Shown here in pieces: positions 1-5,394 of a DNA stretch of 14,352 nucleotides; position 1 is the stretch's first letter, and each line of letters begins with the position of its first letter. The position numbers and the translations under genes were made by a program. Under the pieces are notes generated by a model. It was not told the DNA's origin. It saw nothing but the letters and a program-made list of their open reading frames with translations, and did no database searches. The stretch comes from CAYXGZ01 sp964464755 (GTDB lineage Bacteria > Planctomycetota > MHYJ01 > JACPRB01). The stretch covers positions 1-14,352 of the forward strand of contig CAYXGZ010000072.1 in assembly GCA_964464755.1 (NCBI GenBank). The letters are read 5' to 3'.

Positions 1-320
1 TGATCGTCGCGGGTACCGTCAACGCCAAGATGGCCCTCGTGGTCCGCAAGCTCTACGACCAGATGCCCGAGCCGAAGTACGTCCTCGCGATGGGGGCGTG
101 CACGGTCGGCGGCGGGCCGTACTTCAAGTACGGCTACAGCGTGGTCAAGGGCGTCGACAAGGTCGTGCCCGTGGACATCTACGTCCCGGGCTGCCCGCCG
201 CGGCCCGAGGCGCTGCTCGACGGCATCGTCAAGCTGCAGGAGAAGATCCGGCGCCAGACGCTGTCGAACGAGATCGTGGTCCCCGAGCCCTCGACGGTCC
301 AGGTCTCCTCGGTGCGCTAG
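1..320 (+). CDS. nuoB: NADH-quinone oxidoreductase subunit B, first copy (5' end missing)
   Basis: This is the C-terminal part of the complex I subunit that carries iron-sulfur cluster N2, the last electron carrier before quinone. The frame is open from position 3 and ends with TAG at 318-320. The visible part contains the family block MPEPKYVLAMGAC followed by TVGGGPYFKYGY, then VPVDIYVPGCPPRPEALLDG. The cysteines at 99-101 (GAC) and 192-194 (PGCPP) are two of the four N2 ligands; the adjacent Cys-Cys pair would lie upstream of the window. The GACTVGGGPYFKYGY block differs clearly from the GACASCGGIFDNYA block of the second nuoB at 7475-7954, so this is a divergent copy and not a recent duplication. 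The next gene is nuoD, 16 bp downstream, with no nuoC between. The identity is secure; the upstream extent is unknown. Confidence 0.95.
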   Translation, partial: IVAGTVNAKMALVVRKLYDQMPEPKYVLAMGACTVGGGPYFKYGYSVVKGVDKVVPVDIYVPGCPPRPEALLDGIVKLQEKIRRQTLSNEIVVPEPSTVQVSSVR

Positions 321-336
321 AGGGGGCGATCACCCG

Positions 337-1467
337 ATGAGCAAGACCCTTGAAACGCAGGAGATGCTCCTCAACATGGGGCCGCAGCACCCCTCCACCC
401 ACGGGGTGCTCCGACTCATGCTGCGGACCGACGGGGAGATCGTCAGCGAGGTGACCCCGGTCGTCGGCTACCTGCACCGCTGCGCCGAGAAGATCGGCGA
501 GAACCTCCGCTACGAGCAGTACGTCCCCTACACGGACCGCATGGACTACCTCTCGTCCATGAGCGACAACCTCGCCTTCTGCCTGGCGACCGAGAAGCTC
601 ATGAAGGTGGAGATCCCGGAGCGGGCCCGCCTGATCCGCGTCATCATGGCCGAGCTCAACCGCGTCGGCTCGCACCTGCTCGCGTTCGGCACCTTCGGCC
701 TCGACGTCGGGGCGTTCACGCCGTTCCTCTACGCCTGGCGTGAGCGCGAGATGATCCTGAACATGTTCGAGCACGTCTGCGGCGCCCGGCTGACCTACAA
801 CTACATCAAGGTCGGCGGCGTGACGCGGGACGTGGACGACCGCTTCGTCGAGATGGTCCGGAACTTCCTCGACCTCTTCGACGCGAAGCTGAAGGAGTAC
901 AACGAGCTCCTCTCGTTCAACCAGGTCTTCATCCAGCGCACGCGCGGCCTCGGGGTCTTCCCGAAGGAGCTCGCCGTCGCCTGGGGCCTCTCCGGCCCGA
1001 ACCTCCGCGCCTCGGGCGTGGACTGGGACCTGCGCCGGAGCGACCCGTACTCGGGCTACGAGCAGTTCAAGTTCGACGTGCCGCTCGGCCGCGACGGCGT
1101 GGGCGTGCTCGGCGACTGCTGGAACCGGTACTGGGTCCGCATGGAGGAGATGATCCAGTCCTGCTACATCGTGCGGCAGGCCCTGGACCTGCTCGCGAAG
1201 ACCAAGGGCCAGAAGTTCTCGGCGGACGTGAAGCGCGGCTTCAAGGTCCCCAAGGGCGAGGCCTACACGGCCATCGAGAACCCCCGCGGCGAGCTCGGCT
1301 TCTACATCGTCAGCGACGGGTCCGACACGCCGGTGCGGGTGAAGATCCGCGCCCCCAGCTTCGTGAACCTCAGCATCCTGCCCGAGGTCAGCCGCGGGCT
1401 CCTGCTCGCGGACCTCGTCGTCGTGCTCGGCAGCATCGACATCGTGCTCGGGGAGATCGACCGCTAG
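337..1467 (+). CDS. nuoD: NADH-quinone oxidoreductase subunit D (49-kDa type), first copy
   Basis: This peripheral-arm subunit of complex I forms much of the quinone-binding cavity together with NuoB. The 376-residue product starts just before the family motif NMGPQHPSTHGVLR and ends with the typical IDIVLGEIDR. The conserved quinone-site His is residue 22 (second His of HPSTH) and the conserved Tyr is residue 71 (DRMDY), so the copy looks catalytically intact. The ATG at 337 follows a G-rich AGAGGGGG tract. It is shorter than the second NuoD (415 residues) because it lacks that protein's N-terminal extension and an insertion before its KGEIYSATEAPNGELGFY region. It is a distinct NuoD lineage. 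The TAG stop lies inside the terminal repeat of the element at 1464-1742, and no nuoE follows. Confidence 0.96.
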   Translation: MSKTLETQEMLLNMGPQHPSTHGVLRLMLRTDGEIVSEVTPVVGYLHRCAEKIGENLRYEQYVPYTDRMDYLSSMSDNLAFCLATEKLMKVEIPERARLIRVIMAELNRVGSHLLAFGTFGLDVGAFTPFLYAWREREMILNMFEHVCGARLTYNYIKVGGVTRDVDDRFVEMVRNFLDLFDAKLKEYNELLSFNQVFIQRTRGLGVFPKELAVAWGLSGPNLRASGVDWDLRRSDPYSGYEQFKFDVPLGRDGVGVLGDCWNRYWVRMEEMIQSCYIVRQALDLLAKTKGQKFSADVKRGFKVPKGEAYTAIENPRGELGFYIVSDGSDTPVRVKIRAPSFVNLSILPEVSRGLLLADLVVVLGSIDIVLGEIDR

Positions 1468-1742
1468 GAGCCTGCCCGGGTATTCGCATGGCCGCGGTGG
1501 GGGCGCCCGCGGGTCGGATGCAAGGAAGGGCGACGAAACGAGCCCGATAGGGGCTGTTGAGGAGCCCTGACGCCGCAGACGGCTCGCGGCCGCCCACACC
1601 CCTTTGGGGCCTGCCGATGGGCATCGCCTTCCTGCGTCGCTCGTCGTCGACAGCCCCCACTGGGCTCGTCTCCGCCAAGCTCCTTGGGAGGCTCGCCCCT
1701 CGGCAGGCCGCGGCTCATGGGAATACCCGGACAGGCTCCTAG
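1464..1742. mobile_element. Gene-free element with ~34-bp terminal inverted repeats (MITE-like)
   Basis: The 314-bp gap between nuoD and the ETF:quinone oxidoreductase gene is mostly filled by one palindromic element. The left arm (1464-1497) begins CTAGGAGCCTGCCCGGG, and the reverse complement of the right arm (1708-1742) begins CTAGGAGCCTGTCCGGG. The arms match over about 34 bp with two substitutions and one single-base indel. A second internal inverted repeat pairs about 1528-1557 with 1650-1676. CTAG flanks both ends and could be a 4-bp target duplication; being palindromic, it could equally be part of the repeat. No credible coding frame is inside. Size, long terminal repeats and lack of a transposase fit a non-autonomous miniature transposable element. 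A CTAG target would suit IS5-group transposases, but that is inference. As RNA it would fold extensively and could also end nuoD transcripts. Confidence 0.7.
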
Positions 1743-1743
1743 C

Positions 1744-1772
1744 TTGACATCCCGCGCGGGCACCGATACTGT
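1744..1772 (+). promoter_or_regulatory. Sigma-70-type promoter for the ETF:quinone oxidoreductase gene
   Basis: A perfect -35 box TTGACA (1744-1749) is followed by a 17-bp spacer and a weak -10 hexamer TACTGT (1767-1772). The expected transcription start is near 1778-1780, only a few bases before the ATG at 1782, and no Shine-Dalgarno sequence precedes that ATG. The transcript would therefore be leaderless or nearly so. Confidence 0.6.
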
Positions 1773-1781
1773 CCGCACGAG

Positions 1782-3416
1782 ATGCCCGATCGCGAGACGC
1801 TCGAGACCGACGTCCTGATCGTGGGGGCCGGGCCCGCCGGCCTCGCGGCCGCCATCCACCTCGCGAAGAAGCAGCAGGCCGCCGGGCAGACCCCGTCGAT
1901 CATGGTGGTCGACAAGGCCAAGGAGATCGGCGCCCACGGGATCTCCGGCGCCGTCATCGACCCCCGGGGCCTCGACGAGCTGCTCCCCGCCTGGCGCCAG
2001 GACGGCGCCCCCGTCGAGGGGACCGTCCGCGAGAACCTGGTCTGGTACCTCACGGAGCGCGACGCGCTCGCGCTGCCGGTCATCCCCCCGTCGCTCGACG
2101 ACGTCGGCCACCCGATCATCTCGCTGGCGCAGATGGTGCGCTGGCTCGCGGCGCAGGCCGAGAAGCTCGGCATCAACGTGTTCCCCGGCTTCCCGGGCGT
2201 CTCGCTCATCGTCGAGGACGGCGCGGTGAAGGGCGTGCGCACCGGCGACAAGGGCGTGGACAAGCACGGGAAGCCGAAGCCGACCTTCGAGCCCGGCGTG
2301 GACATCCGCGCGAAGATCACGATCCTCGGCGAGGGGCCCCGCGGCCACCTCACGCGGGAGCTCGTCGACCGCTTCAAGCTCGACGAGGGCCGCGACCCGA
2401 TGCTCTACGGCACGGGCGTGAAGGAGATCTGGGAGGTCCCGCCCGACTCGGTCCACGAGGGCCGCGTCGTGCTCACGATGGGCTGGCCGCTGACGCGCAA
2501 GCACTACGGCGGCTCGTTCATCTACACGCTGGGGAACAACCGGCTCGCGGTCGGTTTCGTGGTCGGCCTCGACTACCGCGACCCGTTCACGGACCCGCAC
2601 CACGAGCTCCAGCGCTTCAAGACGCACCCTAAGATCCGGCCGATGCTCGAGGGGGGCAAGCGCGTCGAGTACGGCGCGAAGACGATCCCCGTGGGCGGCT
2701 GGAACTCGGTGCCCAAGCTGCACGCCCCCGGGGCGATGCTGGTCGGCGACAGCGCGGGGCTGCTCAACCCGATGGCCCTGAAGGGCGTCCACCTCGCGAT
2801 GAAGAGCGGGATGCTGGCGGCCGAGACGGCCTTCGACGCGCTGGGGAAGGGCGAGTTCGGCGACGCCGCGCTCTCCGCCTACGCGAAGCGCGTCGAGGGG
2901 TCCTGGATCCACGAGGAGCTGCACCCGGTCCGCGACTTCAAGAAGGGCTTCAAGTTCGGCTTCCACGTCGGGATGCTCGGTGCCGGGATGATCGAGTACC
3001 TGGGCTTCTCGCCCTTCGCCGGCGTGAAGCTGGTCCCGGGCCACAAGAAGATGGGGCACGTGAAGCCCGGCGCGGCCCCGGTCCGCATCAAGCCCGACGG
3101 GGTCCTGACCTTCTCCAAGGTCGACAACGTGTTCTTCTCGGGGACGCTGCACGACGAGGACTCGGCCTGCCACCTCAAGGTGCTCGAGCCCGACGTCTGC
3201 GCGTCGAAGTGCACGGAGGAATTCGGAAATCCCTGCCAGCACTTCTGCCCGGCGGCCGTGTACGAGTGGTCGAAGGCGGACGCGGGCCCGGGGAAGCTGC
3301 ACATCAACTTCTCGAACTGCGTCCACTGCAAGACCTGCGACGTGATGGATCCCTACGGGATCATCCGCTGGGTGCCCCCCGAGGGCGGCGGCGGGCCGGC
3401 GTGGAAGGACCTGTAG
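1782..3416 (+). CDS. Electron transfer flavoprotein:ubiquinone oxidoreductase (ETF-QO, ETFDH family)
   Basis: This flavoprotein takes electrons from reduced ETF, which collects them from acyl-CoA and other dehydrogenases, and passes them to membrane quinone. The 544-residue product opens with a dinucleotide-binding motif VGAGPAGLAAA (Gly 15-20) for FAD. A second FAD region, GAMLVGDSAGLLNPMALKG, lies in the middle. The C terminus has the family's [4Fe-4S] module, with ligands by homology at Cys489 (HFCPAAVYE), Cys513, Cys516 and Cys519 (NCVHCKTCD), followed by the diagnostic WVPPEGGGGPAW. Length and order fit the bacterial and mitochondrial family. The start at 1782 places the FAD motif at its usual distance from the N terminus, although there is no ribosome binding site. 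It stands alone, with no etfAB beside it, between complex I genes that feed the same quinone pool. Confidence 0.96.
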   Translation: MPDRETLETDVLIVGAGPAGLAAAIHLAKKQQAAGQTPSIMVVDKAKEIGAHGISGAVIDPRGLDELLPAWRQDGAPVEGTVRENLVWYLTERDALALPVIPPSLDDVGHPIISLAQMVRWLAAQAEKLGINVFPGFPGVSLIVEDGAVKGVRTGDKGVDKHGKPKPTFEPGVDIRAKITILGEGPRGHLTRELVDRFKLDEGRDPMLYGTGVKEIWEVPPDSVHEGRVVLTMGWPLTRKHYGGSFIYTLGNNRLAVGFVVGLDYRDPFTDPHHELQRFKTHPKIRPMLEGGKRVEYGAKTIPVGGWNSVPKLHAPGAMLVGDSAGLLNPMALKGVHLAMKSGMLAAETAFDALGKGEFGDAALSAYAKRVEGSWIHEELHPVRDFKKGFKFGFHVGMLGAGMIEYLGFSPFAGVKLVPGHKKMGHVKPGAAPVRIKPDGVLTFSKVDNVFFSGTLHDEDSACHLKVLEPDVCASKCTEEFGNPCQHFCPAAVYEWSKADAGPGKLHINFSNCVHCKTCDVMDPYGIIRWVPPEGGGGPAWKDL

Positions 3417-3463
3417 GGCCCCGTCCGGCGCGCCGATAATTCCACGATCCACGGGAATATCCG

Positions 3464-3481
3464 CGTCCGCGGACGTACTAT
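3464..3481 (+). promoter_or_regulatory. Palindrome and -10-like box upstream of the first selenoprotein gene
   Basis: A perfect 12-bp palindrome, CGTCCGCGGACG (3464-3475), directly abuts a -10-like TACTAT (3476-3481), 30 bp before the ATG at 3511. No good -35 box is seen at the right distance. The stretch GTACTATCAGCTGGAA resembles GTATCATCTCCGGAA in front of the paralog at 5395, so the two genes may share promoter architecture. The palindrome could be an operator overlapping the core promoter; this is inference. Confidence 0.35.
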
Positions 3482-3510
3482 CAGCTGGAACCCATTACCG
3501 GAGGAACGAC

Positions 3511-4047
3511 ATGAAGGCATGGACGGCGGGAGTCGCCCTGCTGCTGCTGGCCGCGGGCTCCGCGGCGGCGCTGCTGGACGACGAGGTGGTGATGACGGTG
3601 AAGATCGGCGGGGTGAGCTGAGGCCAGAGCTGAGGGGCGAAGATCAAGAAGTCCCTGCAGGGCCTGGACGGCTCTGCCAAGCTCCAACGGACCGCCCACG
3701 AGGGCAGCACCCAGACGTACAAGGTGACCCTCCCCGCCAAGTACAAGCTCGAGTTCGCCGCGATCCAGAAGGCGCTCGGGAAATTCCCCATCGAGAAGCT
3801 CGAGACGGGGGCCTCCGGCGAGGTCGCCAAGGACGAGTCCGGCTCGTACTGGCTGACGGCCGCCTCCGGCGCGAAGTACAAGCTCGCCAAGGGCGAGAAG
3901 GCCGAGGCGCTCAAGGCCGTCGAGGAGGGCGTGGCCGCCGGCAAGGCCGCGTTCAAGGTCGAGGGCGAGCTGAAGCTGGCGAAGGACGGGGACAAGGAGG
4001 TCGAGACCCTCGTGGTCTCGGCCGCGAGCACGGTCGAGAAGAAGTAG
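3511..4047 (+). CDS. Predicted exported double-selenocysteine protein, HMA-like (paralog 1)
   Basis: The gene starts at ATG 3511 after a strong Shine-Dalgarno (GGAGGA, 3500-3505). It encodes 178 residues if two in-frame TGA codons (3619-3621, 3631-3633) are read as selenocysteine at residues 37 and 41. Residues 1-20 form a signal peptide (MKAW, leucine-rich core, SAAA). Residues 25-90 resemble an HMA or copper-chaperone domain: strand VVMTVKIGGV, loop S-U-G-Q-S-U, helix GAKIKKSLQGLDG, then a strand pair and a second helix. In HMA domains that loop is GMxCxxC; here the Sec spacing is U-x3-U. Residues 95-178 form a Lys/Glu/Ala-rich beta domain (GSYWLTAASGAKYKL, FKVEGELKL), possibly an OB-like barrel. 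The frame keeps its codon bias through both TGAs and ends at TAG. The metal-binding or redox role is inferred. The alternative, a pseudogene or start at GTG 3724, would lose the signal peptide and core. Confidence 0.8.
3619..3665 (+). promoter_or_regulatory. Recoded UGA pair and candidate bacterial SECIS hairpin (paralog 1)
   Basis: UGA codons lie at 3619-3621 and 3631-3633. Downstream, CCC (3653-3655) pairs with GGG (3660-3662) around a UGCA loop; the stem extends past a U-C mismatch with G3651-C3664 and A3650-U3665. The loop begins 22 nt after the second UGA and 34 nt after the first, both inside the spacing described for bacterial SECIS elements, and it has a G in its second position. The stem is short, so this is a candidate only. 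Confidence 0.4.
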
Positions 4048-4065
4048 GCGATCCGTCGACGCTCA

Positions 4066-4102
4066 CGGGCCGCGGGCCGGAAGGTCCGCGGCCCGCTCTA
4101 TT
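4066..4102 (+). terminator. Rho-independent terminator after paralog 1
   Basis: A 13-bp stem (4066-4078 with 4083-4095, one G-T wobble) closes a GGAA loop, 18 bp after the stop of the first selenoprotein gene. It is followed by CTCTATTT, a modest T-rich tail. It also separates this gene from the convergent minus-strand gene that ends at 4098. The tail is short, so efficiency is uncertain. Confidence 0.65.
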
Positions 4103-4802
4103 TCCGGCCGGCCTCGGCGACGAGCAGCAGGGCCGCGCCCGCGGCGAGCAGCACCACCCCGAAGCCCGAGAGGCGGACCAGGGATTCCGGCACGCCCCCG
4201 AAGCAGATCGCGACGGCGGCCAGGGCGGCAGCCGCGCAGAGCCCGGCGGCGGCGAGGATCCTGCCGGCGCGGGGATGAAGCCGCTCGGCCGGCGCGGGAA
4301 GAGCGACCGGGGCCGCGGCGGGGGCGGGGGGCGGCGGCGGGGAGGCGGGCGCCACCTCGCGGGCCTTCGTCATCGGCTGCGTGGCGTCCGGCGCGTCCTT
4401 GCGCGTCCTCATCATCGTCGGCGTGGCGCCGCGCGTCCTGGCGATCCCCGCGTTGGGCGGGACGAACCTCGGCTGGGCGGTCTGCTCGAGGACCTCGCTG
4501 CGGATCTCCTCGAGGCGCCGCTTCACCTCGCGCCGCTTCTCGTCGCCCGGCGCCGGGACCTCGGTGCGGCAGTTGGCGCAGCGCGGTTCCGCCTCGCCCG
4601 CGGCCGCCTCGACCTCGACGCCGCAGGACGAGCAGCGGGCCGGCGCGACGGTGGGGATCGGCTGGGCCTGGCCGGCGGGGGCGGGCCGGGCGCGGATCTT
4701 CGTGGCGTCGTCCGGGACGGGGGGCGGCGCGGGGGTCCCGCAGGCGGGGCAGAGGGGCCCCTCGAAGCTCGTGCCGCAGCCGCACGCGACGGGCGCGCCC
4801 AT
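4098..4802 (-). CDS. Double zinc-ribbon membrane protein of unknown function
   Basis: The 234-residue product has two N-terminal zinc-ribbon-like knuckles, Cys7/Cys9/Cys18/Cys21 (CGC...CPAC) and Cys57/Cys60/Cys75/Cys78 (CSSC...CANC). A charged helix follows (about 87-108, DEKRREVKRRLEEIRSEVLE), then a Thr/Arg/Met-rich stretch (119-148), a Pro/Ala linker (152-172) and two predicted membrane helices (about 181-203 and 207-229). The zinc-binding part is probably cytoplasmic, anchored by a C-terminal hairpin. The ATG at 4802 overlaps the TGA of the upstream gene (TGATG), so the two are probably translationally coupled. The frame stays open further upstream to 5531, but that part overlaps the 170-residue gene and is spurious. 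The linker repeats DATKIR, ATPTMMR and DATQPM. No specific family is recognised; the function is unknown. Confidence 0.75.
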   Translation of the reverse strand: MGAPVACGCGTSFEGPLCPACGTPAPPPVPDDATKIRARPAPAGQAQPIPTVAPARCSSCGVEVEAAAGEAEPRCANCRTEVPAPGDEKRREVKRRLEEIRSEVLEQTAQPRFVPPNAGIARTRGATPTMMRTRKDAPDATQPMTKAREVAPASPPPPPAPAAAPVALPAPAERLHPRAGRILAAAGLCAAAALAAVAICFGGVPESLVRLSGFGVVLLAAGAALLLVAEAGRK

Positions 4803-5314
4803 CAGCGCAGCAGCTCCGGCCAGTCGGCGGCCCGCTCGGCCTTCACCGCCGGGTGCTTGAGCAGCCGGTCCCGGACCAGGACGATGATCGGCTCGTCCGC
4901 GAACCAGGTGTCGGGCAGCGTGCGGAACCCCGGGTAGGCGGCGACGATCCCCTCCATCGAGACGACGGCCTCGGTCCAGGCGCGCTTGGGGAGGAAGAAG
5001 ACCGGCACGACGTAGTCGGCGCTCGGGTCGTCCTCCGCGGGCCGGACGCGCGTGTCGAGGGTCTCCTGCCGGTCGCCGCGGACCACGGGGTAGGGCTCGA
5101 GGTTCGAGTCGTCGCGCGGGTCGCGGTCGAAGAAATTGAACGCGACGTTGCGGTTCACGGTGAGCGTGTAGTTGCCGAACCAGATCCGGTCGCGGGCGAT
5201 GTGCGGGTCGATGGTGAAGCAGAAGTCGGTCATCGCGGCGCGGACGAAGTCGACGTAGGTGCCGTCCTGGATCTTGGCCTGGAGCTCGGCCGGGCCGGGG
5301 CGGGGCGCGGGCAT
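4802..5314 (-). CDS. Hypothetical protein, 170 residues
   Basis: I do not recognise this family. The product is soluble-looking, with no signal peptide or membrane helix, and rich in Asp, Arg and aromatic residues (FTIDPHIARDRIWFGNYTL, NRNVAFNFFDRDPRDD, YVVPVFFLPKRAW, LPDTWFADEPIIVLVRD). The pattern suggests a compact alpha/beta domain. It is the first gene of a two-gene unit with the zinc-ribbon membrane protein; stop and start overlap in TGATG at 4804-4800. The ATG at 5314 lacks a Shine-Dalgarno, and a -10-like TATCAT on this strand ends only six bases upstream (5326-5321), so the message may be leaderless. It is divergent from the second selenoprotein gene and shares a symmetric promoter region with it, which hints at co-regulation. 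Coding quality is good; function is unknown. Confidence 0.7.
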   Translation of the reverse strand: MPAPRPGPAELQAKIQDGTYVDFVRAAMTDFCFTIDPHIARDRIWFGNYTLTVNRNVAFNFFDRDPRDDSNLEPYPVVRGDRQETLDTRVRPAEDDPSADYVVPVFFLPKRAWTEAVVSMEGIVAAYPGFRTLPDTWFADEPIIVLVRDRLLKHPAVKAERAADWPELLR

Positions 5315-5383
5315 CCGGACATGATACGAAGCTCCGATTCCGGTTCCAACCCCGGCGGGAGCGTCGTATCATCTCCGGAATCC
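5312..5383. promoter_or_regulatory. Symmetric divergent promoter with long inverted repeat
   Basis: Two arms match each other as inverted repeats around a centre near 5346/5347: the left arm (about 5312-5335) read on the minus strand and the right arm (about 5360-5383) on the plus strand both give GGAGC-x-TCGTATCAT-x-TCCGGA. Each arm carries a -10-like TATCAT (minus 5326-5321, plus 5367-5372). Both sit 17 bp from the same hexamer at 5344-5349, which reads TTCCAA on plus and TTGGAA on minus and could act as -35 in either direction. The arrangement would fire the hypothetical/zinc-ribbon unit leftward and the second selenoprotein gene rightward. It may also bind a dimeric regulator. Confidence 0.6.
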
Positions 5384-5394
5384 AGGAGGCAGGC

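Noticed and set aside
229..1599. Long minus-strand open frame over nuoB/nuoD, and similar ones over ETF-QO, nuoD2, nuoEF, nuoG and nuoH
   Set aside because: These are GC-rich shadow frames, repetitive in Arg, Ala, Val, Asp and His, opposite strongly conserved genes; no recognisable domains.
3511..4047. Paralog 1 as a pseudogene or sequencing error
   Set aside because: The same two TGAs at the same spacing occur in the diverged paralog 2. Both frames are otherwise uninterrupted, with normal codon bias and good start signals.
3724..4047. Short genes starting at GTG 3724 and GTG 5563
   Set aside because: These would start in the middle of a conserved domain with no Shine-Dalgarno, while the signal peptide and real start lie upstream in the same frame.
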